DNA of 64,000 bases, taken from positions 19,856,840-19,920,839 of the forward strand of contig CM075767.1 of the NCBI GenBank assembly GCA_037974665.1. The letters are read 5' to 3'. Shown here piece after piece: positions 21,170 through 32,129 of this stretch. This DNA is from Ehretia macrophylla. Its lineage: Eukaryota > Streptophyta > Magnoliopsida > Boraginales > Ehretiaceae. Every line of letters begins with the position of its first letter. Position 1 is the first letter of the stretch. The translations under genes and the position numbers were made by a program. The notes under the pieces were generated by a model. That model was not told where the DNA came from. It made no database searches and was given only the letters and a program-made list of their open reading frames with translations.

Positions 21170-21981
21170 TGTTTTAATCAGCATCTTTCTCAATTTGTCT
21201 TCCGGATGTGATAATAGAAGTTTACGAACTTAGGATTAATGAATATAGGACGCAATTTGCACTATTAATTATTAGCCTCTTTTTCAATTTATCTTCCAAA
21301 TGTGACATTGGTTAGGCTCTCAAAATTATTTACCTAATGTTGAGAGAAATGGATAAAATAAATATATATTCATTGTCATCTCTACTCATTCTCAACAAGC
21401 ACGAACTGCTTATTTTTCGAAGTATTGACTTATAGTTAAATTCCACGGACTTAGGATAAATGAATTGAATATGCAATTTGTAATACTATATGGATTTGGA
21501 TCCTCATTATGGTATAATCACAAGCACTAACGTGTTCTCCTTTCCCTCTTTTAAACTTTTTTAAGGTATAGATTTCTGTGTATAGGTGCTGATCTAAATA
21601 CAATCAATAACCAACAAGTTTATTTCTCAAAGTGTTGGTCTTTTTGTGTGTGTGTGTATGTGTGCTCTGATTATGGGGTTACTATGTGATCGTTGTATTT
21701 ATCAAGGCATCAATCTAAATCTCATCGTACCAAATTTGTTTTCACACGGTAACGATGGGTCTTCTTTTTTGCCCTGTGATTACAGGAATTAATTACAACG
21801 GACCCAAGTAAAATAACGAGAGGATTGTGAGATGATGGAGAAATGAGGAATCATGATGCATTAGGGAATCCAAACAATTATTCATCGCAAGATGATCACT
21901 ATGATTAATTAGACTAATACAAGATTTGTTCCCAGCTAATGAACTTGAATACTTTTTCTGTTTTTGATCAAAAAAGGAAAC
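21170..21981. other. Degenerate repeats and unassigned AT-rich sequence
   Basis: The phrase acttaggatNaatgaa recurs at 21228 and 21449 and again at 33208, 35495-36046 and 49764, as part of a diverged repeat of about 220-270 bp. From about 21860 to 21960 the text 'attcatcgcaagatgatcactatgattaat' resembles 53720-53770, upstream of an NLR fragment. No gene is present. Confidence 0.4.
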
Positions 21982-21986
21982 AGAAT

Positions 21987-22918
21987 TGTTAAGGTAGAAA
22001 AAGTCGAGTCGCAAGTGGCCTTCACGCACTGCCTTGATGCCTGCAAAACAAAGAGAGTTTGATGGGTCTTGCCCGTATTAGCACTCCGATGCTTAAATTA
22101 GTCTGGTGCTTTTGCAGAGAAAGAAATATATATGAGTGTATTAATGTGAGTATCAGATGTACCTACCTTTTCCTTGCTGAATCTTCTGCCTTTTATAGGC
22201 ACCATGGCTTATGGTTCAAAAGATAAGTCACATGGTTGCTGAGTCACAAAGGAGAAGTTATCATTGCAGGTGAGTCAAAAGATTAAAGGTGCAGTAGTGG
22301 ATCATCATTGCAAGCATGATGGAGAATTATTTAAGGGCTAATGGACAATTGTTTAAATGGATCAGTGCAAGATTAGCTGGAGATTCCCTAAATTTATAGG
22401 GCAATGTTTATTTGCGCCTCTTGGCTTGAGGTCTTAAAAGACTACTTTTGAATGGCCCTATGCCTCGCCTGTCCCCATGGAGTTCTCCCACGTATGATGA
22501 CCAACGTTCAGCCCGAGGTCCCAGAGACCTCAAATCACTCTGTCCGAGGTCCCTTGGACCTCAGATCTCGAGGCCCCTTGGGACCTCGATCAGCTAGAGG
22601 TCTCTTAGACCTCGGACCTCACTGTCTGAGGTCCATAGGACCTCGGTTCTCTAGGTCCCTTGGGACCTCGAATAGTCCGAGGTCCCTTGGATCTCGAACC
22701 TCATTGTCCGAGGTCCATAGGACCTCAGTTCTCGAGGTCCCTCGGGACCTCGAACAGGCCGAGATCCCCTGGACCTTGGTTCTCGAGGTCTTTTAGGACC
22801 TCGGTTTCTCGAGGTCCTTCAGGACCTTGATCAGACCTTGGACCTCGGACGAAACCTACCCTATCCAATTTAGGGTCAATTCGCGATCTCGCAAAAATTT
22901 GGGGTTTTATCCATATCA
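21987..22918 (-). repeat. 3' LTR of the gypsy element
   Basis: This 932-bp repeat is bounded on the + strand by TG and CA. The U3 part (about 22500-22860) is an array of short palindromes of the type gaggtcc-spacer-ggacctc. The minus-strand TATA-like ctataaaa lies at 22191-22198, leaving about 200 bp of R-U5. A polypurine tract abuts it on the internal side. Confidence 0.9.
22191..22198 (-). promoter_or_regulatory. TATA-like box of the left LTR
   Basis: ctataaaa on the minus strand, in the context cctataaaaggcag. It is conserved in the right LTR at 32334-32341, as expected for the LTR core promoter. Confidence 0.6.
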
Positions 22919-22932
22919 TGATGCCCCCTCAG
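22919..22932 (-). other. Polypurine tract region of the gypsy element
   Basis: The minus strand reads ctgagggggcatca immediately before the LTR begins at 22918. The G run is the plus-strand primer tract expected there. Confidence 0.65.
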
Positions 22933-23146
22933 TTTTTGGAGCTATGCAATAGGTTTGGGAACTGATCGTGATGCCTTGGCAACATCGAATCTAGTTGATA
23001 AATCATTCTAAAATCACCTCGTCTTCTATGTAATTTGCCACCTACCACCATTAATGTTGCATTGCCACTTATCAATATCTGGTGCAGTGACTTTTGAATT
23101 AATGGTGAGGATTTGAAACTCTTGGTTTTCCCTCCCATTTTCACTC

Positions 23147-23157
23147 CTATAAATACC
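23147..23157 (+). promoter_or_regulatory. TATA-like box ahead of the antisense gene in the gypsy element
   Basis: The + strand reads cctataaatacccc, followed by a pyrimidine-rich leader (ctctctctcactctctc). This is a typical plant core promoter, pointing toward the antisense frames that begin about 500-900 bp downstream. Confidence 0.5.
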
Positions 23158-23279
23158 CCTTTTCTCCATTCAAACATTTACTCTTCTCCTATTCTTCTTT
23201 TCAAACACTCCTCTCTCTCACTCTCTCATCTCCCTCTCCAAGGCTCATACACCTCGAGCTCCGCCACTAATACTTCGGT

Positions 23280-23600
23280 TACCACCTCGGCGCCACCGCC
23301 TCGTTAGCGCCAACTACCTCAGCGCCGCCACCAACACCTCGTCGGCGCTAACCACCTCGGCGCCGCTATCAACACCTCGGCGTCATTATCTCATCGGCGC
23401 CAACCACCACAGCGCCGCCACCAACACCTCGGCGCCACCACCTCATCGGCGCCGTCACCAACACCTCGGCACCATCATCTCGTCGGCACCAACTACCTCG
23501 GTGTTGCCACCAACACCTCAGCGTCACCACCTCGTCGGCGCCGCCATCAACACCTCGGCGCTACCACCTCGTCGGCGCCAACCACCTCGTCGCCTTGGTA
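23280..23600. repeat. GC-rich minisatellite in the gypsy 3' spacer
   Basis: About ten imperfect copies of a unit of roughly 20-35 bp built on caccacctcgtcggcgcc. Its base composition differs sharply from the surrounding sequence. It lies between the antisense promoter-like sequence and the antisense frames. Confidence 0.8.
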
Positions 23601-23649
23601 CCTTATCCTCTTTCCTTTGACCTCTTTTTTCATTCATCATTTATATATT

Positions 23650-26040
23650 TATACATATAATTTTATGGCTTCTTCTTCTTCGACTTCTTCTTAAAAAATT
23701 AGGGAGGTTACTGTTGCTTTCCCCGCTGCGACTCAGGGCCTCGGTCTTCAGGGGGCTATCCATACTGACCCTTTAGTCAGCTATTCCCCCATCTTCTTCA
23801 TCTCCACCCCTCGGGGTTCCTATTCCCGCTCAACCACTTAGGTCAATTAGGACTGAAGAAGTTGGGCCTTCGGAGTCTAGTCCTTCTAATCCTACTGAAT
23901 CCGAAGCTTCTCAAACCATTCCTCAATGTGATCCGAATCCTGATCTTCCATACATTACTCTAGAGATAATCCCTAGGATTCCCGAATCCTCTCCTCTTCC
24001 TTCTAGGGCCATCACACCTGATCTTGACCCCGAGGCCCAGACAGATTTTTTCGCCTTGCATTACAACTGCACATTTGGCGAAGCCAAATTGTTCGAGCTT
24101 TGCAATGAAGGTGTCTTTCCGCATGGTTATAAATTCAGAATTCCTCGCTATCAGGATGTGGCCTGTCGACCCGAGATAGGGGAAGTGGCCTTACCCTTTC
24201 TCGCCCTTCAGTTTTTTCACCTTTCTCTCCCTGCCTTTATCGTACGCATCCTTAATTTTCTCGACATTGCTCCTTGCCAACTTACTCCTAACGGCTGGAG
24301 GGAGGTAGTAGCTTTTTATGTGTGGGTCAAGTCGCTTGGTCTTACCCCGATCCTTAATCTCTTTCGCCAATTTCATCAATTGGTTCATGACCCCAAAAAT
24401 TTCGATGTATACTCCTTCTCTGCTAGGCCCAGTCATCGTTTATTTTTTAATTGGCCTTATAGCAACCGAGGATGGTACAACAAGTTTGTATTCATCATTC
24501 ATCCTTTCAGATGCCCAGTCAGAAGGCTTTACAGGCATTTACCACGCACTGAGCTTGATGCCTATCGTGAGCCTCCTCTCTTGACCCCAGTCGAGAGGCT
24601 TATGACTTCTTACATTTTTCGCCGAGCTCGACCCGTGTGTGGTGTTCTCTATTTGACACGTGAAGTTGTTCTAGCCTCCCGCATTTATGATCAGTCGAGG
24701 TGTGATAATATCGAGGCGGGACTTTCGGCTCCTGCTCGTTCTCCATTACGTGGATCCCCTGTTGTTGTGGTTTCATCTTCTCCAGCCGCTAGGTTCCAGG
24801 CTGATGTTCCGATCCATTAAGGTAATAAAAATTTTCATACAAGCATTTTCATTTTAAGCTTTTCTTTTTGCCCAGCTGACTCTTATTTTGTTATTACAAG
24901 TATCATTGTCCCGGAGGTTCAGCAGCAGATGCCTCCTGATGCTACTGAGGCTCGAACCACCGGTGCTGGAAAACTTGATATGGTTAAAGCAACTGCTCAG
25001 GAAGCTCGGGCTGAGGTGCAACAAATTCGAGCCGAGACACAAAGAGCTCGTGTTGTTAAACGAATTGGAAAGAAGAAGGTTAAAAGGGTCCTATCAAAAA
25101 ATGAAAGAAGGCTGCTCGGCCACGAAGAAAAGTTGTTCAGACAGATAGTTCATCCGAGTCCACCTCGACCGAGCCCTTTGTCCAACAGGATTTCTCTTTG
25201 CCATCTCTTGGAAGAAATGCTCGAAGATTCGAAGCCTTCGAAGAGGTTGCCACTGGTCATAAAGCTCCTTCTTATAAAGAGGTATTTGGTTTCATGCCCG
25301 AGGATAGTGGTTTGGCTAAGGACGCATCTCTTTCTACTGCCAAATCTTCTGACCCGCTTTGTCCGAGACCTCGGCCTGCTCCCAAGGGTTCGGCCCAGTC
25401 TCGTCCAAGATTTTCCCCTACTCTTGATGGTTCTGATAATGTGGTGAGTTCTATGGATGAACTTCCGAGGGATCGATTATATCCTATTGCTCAAAGGGCT
25501 CTTGAAAAGGCTCGCTTTAAGGTACTTACTTTTTTTTAGCTCTCTTTCTGTTTTTATTTGAGCTATATTTTCCTGACCTTGCTTTGGTTGTCACAGATGT
25601 CCGTGGGTCTCAGCGTGGCCTACCGCTTTGTGGAACAATATGAGCGGCGGCTTGTTGAGGTTGAGGCTGCTTTTAAGGAATTTGAGAAGCGTTCCAGGAG
25701 CTCAGAGGTTGTAATCCAAGCCGAGCTTATTGCCACTCGTGAGGCAACTAGAATGGCTTAAGGAGATGCCGCTTTAGCAAATTTCGAGCGTCGTCAACTC
25801 CAGACCGACTGGATGGCTTCTTTGAGGGCTCAAGAAGAGGCCAGGGCTGAGTGTAAGAGGCTTCAATCTGAGTATAAGAGGCTTCAGTCTAAGTTAGAGA
25901 TATCATAGACAGCTCGCGGTTCCGTGAAAACTCAATTCAGGGATCTGCAAGCCTCACTAGAGGATATGAAGGTCCAAGCAGTAGAGGATTTTTGTTATGG
26001 GCAGGGATACAAGGATGATTTGAAGAAGCTTTATGCTTAA
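23650..26040 (+). other. Antisense gene remnant of the gypsy element (PF04195-like)
   Basis: The region runs opposite to the element's own genes, between integrase and the 3' LTR. The main block (within 24056-24820) reads FYVWVKSLGLTPILNLFRQF and related text, typical of the plant 'putative gypsy type transposon' domain (Pfam PF04195, from memory). The later part is rich in charged residues and Ala/Glu, as in a coiled coil (for example around 25600-25760). GT...AG-bounded gaps between blocks resemble introns. Antisense frames in this position are known from Tat elements such as Grande and Retand. Their function is unknown. This copy is a fossil and does not read through as one gene. Confidence 0.6.
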
Positions 26041-26639
26041 TCTGCTGCTGACACCACGTATGACGTCACTGCTGCGCTTCAGGAGAAGCTTGATCATTAT
26101 GCCAAAAGGTATGGTTTAACTATTAGGGAGAATATGCTTATTGGTGATGTTCGAGCTCTGAGGATGAGTAATAGGCATTGTATTTAAAGCATTGTATTTA
26201 TCTTTTACTTTTCCCTTTGTAATGAAGACTTTCGTCTTTAATGAAAAGAATTTTTCTTCTTGTTGATTTATTGTTTTTTCTTTCGTACTTGGTTTCTTTT
26301 GTTGGGTCATGCCTTTTTTGAAACTCTTTACTTGTTTGAAGGATAATTTGATGGCTTCGGGGGGTCGTGCCCCCAGCCTTGGACCTCAGGGGTCATACCC
26401 CCTTGTTTTTATCTTCGAGGGTCGTGCCCCCATGTCTTGATCCTCGGCTTCCCTTTTTTGGGATTTGGTTTTCTTCTACTACAATTATTAATGGAAACTT
26501 TGGACGGTAATAAGGACATAATCATAAACAATACTTAAATATTCAAGGAGAATGATTACATGTAGTATTTTCTTAGATGCTCTCCATGCCATGCATTTTG
26601 TAGCTCCTTGCCATCAAGGTCTCTGAGTCTGTAAGTTCT

Positions 26640-27800
26640 GGGTTTAACCTATTTAATTATCGTGTACGGGCCTTCCCAGTTTGGTCCGAGTTTTCCCTGA
26701 TTTGAATCAGGTTTGAAGATTGCTCTTCTAAGGACTAGATCCCCCTCTTTAAGTTCTATGTTTCTTACTCTCTTTTTGAAATACCTTGTCATAGCCCTCT
26801 TGCCTTCTAGCTTTCTCTTTGAATTCTTCCACCAAATCCAGGTCTTCCCGCAGGGCCTGGTTATTAACTTCCTTTTCATACTCAGCGACTCTTTGGCTTG
26901 TTGAGCCAATTTCTACAGGTAGGACAATATCTACCCCGAATATCAGGCTGAAAGGGATTTCGCCTTCGACTTGTTTGGCGTTGTTCAGTATCCCCATAGC
27001 ACTTCTGGAAAAACTTCGGCCCAGAGGCCTTTGGCTGCTGCCAGCTTCTTTTTCAGACCCTGCAAAATAGATATGTTAGCATTTTCTACTTAGCCATTAG
27101 TTTGCGAATGTGTTACAGAAGCAAATCTAAAGGAAACGCCTAACTCTGAGCATTGTTTCTTGAAATAATGGCAATCGAACTGGGTCCCATAATCTGTTAC
27201 TATCACTCTTGGAATCCCAAACCTACATACGATAGTTTTTCACACAAAATTCCAAGCATTCCTATCTGTAGTCTTGGCGATGGGCTCGACCTCCACCCCT
27301 TAAGTAAAATAATCTACCGTCACAAACTATTTGACCCTCTGACCTGTGCTCATCGGGAAAGGTCCTAATATATCCAGACCCCATTGAGCAAATGGGCAGA
27401 GGCTCATCATCACAGTCAAGTCTACTGTAGGTTGCTGTGGGATTCTTGAGAATCTCTGGCATGTATCATATTTTTGCACCAAGCGCCGAGCATCTTCATT
27501 CAAGGTCGGCTAGAAATACCCATATCTTAATATCTTTTGAGCCAATGCTCTGTAGCCTATGTGATTACCGCAGATCCCCTTCGTGCATTTCCCTGAGTAT
27601 ATAATCTCCCTCACCCTTGCCTACACACTTCAACATGGGCCAAGTAAATACTCTTCGATACAATTGCTTTCCGAGCATTACGTACTTAGGGGCTCGAATT
27701 TTTACCCTCATTGTTTCTTTACTATTTTCTAGTAAGATTCCCCTTATAAGGAAATCAACCATAGGTTGCATCCAAGATTCACTGTGTTCCACCTGGGCTA
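26640..27800 (-). other. Gypsy integrase region (fossil)
   Basis: Minus-strand frames show the C-terminal integrase signature GEIPFSLIFGVDIVLPVE and then GDLVLRRAIFKP with GKLGPNWEGPYTI near 26650-26750. These are the usual end of gypsy pol. The upstream part toward 27800 holds the zinc-binding and core portions in degraded form. Confidence 0.7.
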
Positions 27801-27809
27801 CCTCATTGC

Positions 27810-28940
27810 GCTCCCAAACTATGCTTAGCTCGGACACCTCTTCCACCTTTATCGTCACTGGCCCTGTCACCCCTACTGCAAGCTTTGAGAGGACATCGGA
27901 TCTCTCATTTTTTGTTAGTGGGATTTGTTTGATTGTGAAACCATCTAATTCAGCCACTGCTTTTTTTGCCTTGGCTAAATATGCAGCCATGGTTTCATCT
28001 TTGGCCTCATACTCTCTACTTATCTGATTTGCCACCAGCTGCGAATCTGTGTAGTCTTCTATTGAATTCGCTCCCATTGCTCGAGCCGTTTTGATTCCGA
28101 AAATGAGGGCTTCATATTCGGCCTCGTTATTCGAGGCTGAGAAACGAAACTTCTAAGCCAACTGCAACTCATCATCTTTTGGATCTTGCAATATGATCCC
28201 AGCTCCGCTGCCGCTTTTGCCTGAGACCTCATCTACCTAGATCTTCCACGACCTTGGACCATTCTCCAATGATGTCGGACAATTCTCCGACGGCCCTCCC
28301 GTGAATTCCACAATGAAATCCGCTATAGCTTGAGCTTTTATAGCTGCCTTTGGTCTGAAAGTGATGTCAAACTGACTCAACTCCACAAACCATTTTAAAA
28401 GTCTTCCAAACGCCTCTGGCTTCTGCAGTATCTGTCTGAACGGCATATCTGTCATCGCTGATATAGGGTGTGCCTCAAAGTAATGTCTGAGTTTCCTCAA
28501 GGCCATATGTAAGGCCAACGCCATCCGCTCTATAGGTGGATATCTCAGCTTTGCACCTTTAAGTATCTGGCTGAAATAGTAGACTGGTCTTTGCTGTTTC
28601 CCATCTTGCCGCACCAGTGTTGCAGCTACAGCCACCGAGCATACCGCCAGATATACGTACAAGACTTCACTAGGCTCTGGTCTGGACATCAAATGTGTCG
28701 AGCTCAAGTACTCCTTCAACATCTCAAAGGCCTCTTGACATTCTTTCGTCCACTGAAAATCCTTTGGTTTGCGCAGGATTTTGAACAGAGGAGCACATCT
28801 GTCTACTGACCTAGCCATGAATCTGCTCAAGGCTGCTGTCTTCCCTGTCAATTTTCGAACATCTTTGACACTTCTGGGCAGCTCGAGATCCAAAATAGCT
28901 TGCACTTTTTCTGGGTTAGCCTCGATGCCTCTTCGAGTAA
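27810..28940 (-). other. Gypsy RNase H and second RNase H-like region (fossil)
   Basis: About 28240-28940 on the minus strand contains the tether and Ty3-type RNase H text, including KILRKPKDFQWTKECQEAFE, and later DITFRPKAAIKAQAIADFI. From about 27810 to 28077 a second RNase H-like stretch follows, with YTDSQLVANQISREYEAKD and LSKLAV. Two RNase H regions in series are characteristic of Tat-clade elements. Confidence 0.75.
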
Positions 28941-29680
28941 CCATGACCCCAAGAATTTTTTTGCTTGAACCCTAAAAGCACATTTTTCGCGATTCAACTT
29001 GATGCTGACCCTCCTCATTATCGAGAATGCCTCAAACAAATCCTTGACGTGAGTCTCTGCCTTCTTACTTTTCACCAACATGTCGTCAACATAAACCTCC
29101 ATATTCTGCCCTAACTGTCCTTTGAACACCTTGTCTATCATGCGCTAGTAACAAGCCCCTGCGTTTTTCAAACCGAATGGCATCACCATGTAGCAAAACA
29201 CCCCTCGGTCTGTTATGAACACTGTCTTTTCCTCATCTTCTGGTGCCATCTTAATCTGGTTATACCCCTTGAAGGCATCCATGAATGATATCATCTTAAA
29301 AACTGAGGTAGCATCCACTATTTGATCTATTCTAGGTAGTGGGTAGCAGTCTTTCGGGCAGTTCCTATTCAAATCTGTAAAGTCTACACACATCCGCCTA
29401 GCCCTGGATGGCTTAGGGACCATCACCACGTTTGCCAACCAAGTAGGGTACTCCACTTCTCGTATATGCCTAGCTTTCAACAACTTACTTACTTCTTCTC
29501 TAATTGCTTTATTCTTTTCTGCATGGAAGACCCATATTTTCTGTCTTACCAGCCTGAATGCTGGATCCACGTTCAACCGATGCACGGCTACTTGTGGGTC
29601 TATTCTTGTCATATCATGTGCAGACCAAGCAAATACATCTTTATTACGAGATAAGAAATGGGTTATACCTTCCACCAGGT
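28900..29680 (-). other. Gypsy reverse transcriptase region (fossil)
   Basis: The minus strand shows VPKPSRARRMCVDFTDLNR, PLPRIDQIVDATSVFKMISF, DAFKGYNQIKM, MVMPFGLKNAGACY and the catalytic VYVDDMLVKS. These are in the expected order for a Ty3/gypsy reverse transcriptase. Confidence 0.9.
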
Positions 29681-29699
29681 TTTGAGAAAGCTCTGTTCC

Positions 29700-30335
29700 G
29701 AGCTAAACTTCCTTTCCAGTTGTTAGTTCAACTTTTTGCAATTTATCTACTGGTTCTGCTTTCTTCAGCTCATGTCTTTTTTTAGTTTTCCTCTCCGGGA
29801 TCTCAACTAATTCTTTCTCCTCCTTCTGCAGTCTCAGACAAGCTGCATAGCATTCCTGGGCTCTCCGCTGGTCTCCTCTTACTGTCACTATTCCTGCCTT
29901 AGATGGGAACTTCATGGCCAGGTGATAGGTGGATACCACCGCTCTAAACTTTTCCAATACTACTCTCCCCAATATCCCATTATATGGTGACTCACAATCT
30001 ATCACAATGAAATCGAGCATCTCACTATGGCTCTGCTCATTTCTCCCAAGGATCATTTTCAACGTTATCATACCCTCGGGCTTTACCTTCCTGCCATTGA
30101 AACCTAACAAGGTTCTCTTCATCATCCTTAAGTGTTCCCTTTTCAACCCCATTTTCTCAAAAGTGCTCAGGAATAGGACTTTCGATGAGCTTCCCGTATC
30201 AACCATGATCTTGCGCACCACAATCCCAGCGATGTCTGCCGCTATCACCAGTGGGTCGTCATGCGACAACACCAGACCGTTCAAATCTTCATCTCTAAAG
30301 GTGATATTTTCTTCCACCCTTGGTCTCTTCATCAG
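29700..30335 (-). other. Gypsy aspartic protease region (fossil)
   Basis: The minus-strand frame contains the active-site motif IMVDTGSSSKVLFLSTF, followed by the expected hydrophobic ILGR segment. It is placed between the gag zinc knuckle and reverse transcriptase. Confidence 0.85.
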
Positions 30336-30374
30336 GGGATCCCCACGACTTGCTTTGCAGTATCCCTGCCTGGC

Positions 30375-32070
30375 CTAAAGGTTTTCCCCTCCTGAGGCCA
30401 AGCCTCCCGTTATCATGTCAACTTCTACCTGGGCGCGTGCTGCCTGAGCTTGTCTCGGGCTTCTCTCCCTCTGCCTTTCCTCCGGATTAGCCCTCCTGAT
30501 ATAGGCTTGTAGGTGCCCACGCCTGATCAGGGCTTCAATCTCATCTTTTAAGTTCCTACAGGCTTCAGTATCGTGCCCAAAATCTCTGTGATATCTGCAA
30601 AATTGCCTTTTGCCCTTACGGCGCTTCTTTTCTGTCTTCATTTTTGGCGGATCTGAGATGTTCATCTGTGTTCGGATTTCAGCCAATATTTGAGATCTGG
30701 GTTTCATCAAAGGAGTATAGTTATTGAACCCCCGCCATCTAGGTGGTTCTCTTCTTTCCCTTCCCCTCTGTTCTTGTCGGCCCTCTTCGGCCTTTCTTTC
30801 TTTTTGGGTTATATGAGCTTGACTGCTCTGCCCTTTTCTCCTAGGCTCATCCTCTTTCTCTGTCATCGCTACCTCTTCTACTTTGATATACTTCTCCGCC
30901 CTGGTCATTAATTATGTCATATTTTTTAGAGTCTTCTTAGCTAAAGAAGCTTGGAATAACTCGTTTGCTACTCCTTTTGTAAATGCTTGTATCGTGAATG
31001 TCTAATCAAATTGCATACACTGTAGGGTAGCCTCATTAAAACAGGTTGCATACTGCCGGAGGGTTTCTCCCCTCCTCTGCTTTAGATCGAGCAACGAGGT
31101 AATATGACGGGTCGGCTTAATAGTCGAAGAAAATCTTCCTACAAACAATTCTGCTAGTTGTGCATAAGAATCGATTGATCCTTCTTACAATTCATTGTAC
31201 CACACTCTAGCCACCTCCACTAAAGTTCCAGCAAAAGCCTTACACACCTAGGCTTCTAGCAACTTGGTGAACTCTATCTTGTCCTTGAAAACTGCCAAGT
31301 GATCTTTAGGGTCTCCATGCCCATCATAGGTGGGCAAATATGGCAATTTGTATCGTGCGGGCTTCGAAACTTCGTTGATAGTGCAATTGAATGGACTTGG
31401 GCCTTTGAAAGCTCCTACAACCGAGACAGTACAAGTAGTACCTTCTCTTTGGACACTTTGAGAGGGGCCTTGCTCTGCTATATCTGAGCCTTGTGAAGAT
31501 CCAGTGGAGTTCATCGTCTCTTTGCATTGCCCCTAGTATGAATCTGCTGCACAGATTCTCTTGGGTTGGTTGTGTTTCTGGTTAATTAGGTTTTTTGGCA
31601 TGTGGGATTTTGCTAAGATTCTTGGCGTGGTTGGTTTTCTGAGAGGTGCTGTGTTGGTTGAGGTATTGGGTTATTAATAGCTTTTTTCAACTCCTCCATA
31701 GTTTGGAGAATATAACCAAGATCAGCTGGCTGGTTAGTCTGCGGAACCTATGTTGTAGCAGTAGGATACTGCTACCCTGTATTCCAAACAGGTCCTTGTG
31801 TATAGTATGTTGGTGGGTAGCTTGGGTACGGATTTGTGTATGGGTTGGTGTATGTATTTGTGTAGGGGTTAGTGTATGTGTTTGTGTAGGGGTTAGTGTA
31901 TGTGTTTGTGTAGGGTGGATGATTTCCTGTCGGTATTTCCACTCTTGGAGGCAGTAGATCAGTCTTTCCGAGGTTGGAGGTCTTTCCTATACAGAACTGC
32001 ACCTTGGGCTATTCCACGGCCTCTTCTTCATGTACGTTTGCAACATTCTGACTCCTGGTAGTAACCATGG
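30375..32070 (-). other. Gypsy gag region (fossil)
   Basis: Minus-strand blocks include the capsid-like LPTYDGHGDPKDHLAVFKDK near 31280 and the basic, glutamate/arginine-rich nucleocapsid with a knuckle CRYHRDFGHDTEACRNLK near 30550. Near the gag N-terminus (31800-31920) a 24-bp tandem repeat encodes a Pro-Tyr-Thr-Asn-rich stretch. Confidence 0.8.
31810..31917. repeat. 24-bp minisatellite in gypsy gag
   Basis: About four imperfect copies of gtgtatgtgtttgtgtaggg plus 4 bp. On the minus strand it encodes repeats of NPYTNTYT, so the unit is in frame (8 codons). Confidence 0.8.
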
Positions 32071-32107
32071 TGCAATCTTGTGAAAACTCAGTGGGGAACT
32101 TAGAATC

Positions 32108-32127
32108 GGCCCCACGGTGGGCGCCAA
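32108..32127 (-). other. Primer-binding site region of the gypsy element
   Basis: The minus strand reads ttggcgcccaccgtggggcc, two bases downstream of the 5' LTR. A PBS of the TGGCGCC type is usual in plant gypsy elements of this group. The cognate tRNA was not identified. Confidence 0.65.
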
Positions 32128-32129
32128 CC

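Noticed and set aside
22500-22860. Possible CRISPR-like repeat array
   Set aside because: The units are short overlapping palindromes with no constant spacer length, inside a plant LTR that is duplicated at the other end of the element.
24056-24820. Host protein-coding gene on the + strand
   Set aside because: It lies within the gypsy element between integrase and LTR and resembles the antisense gypsy-type domain, so it belongs to the element.
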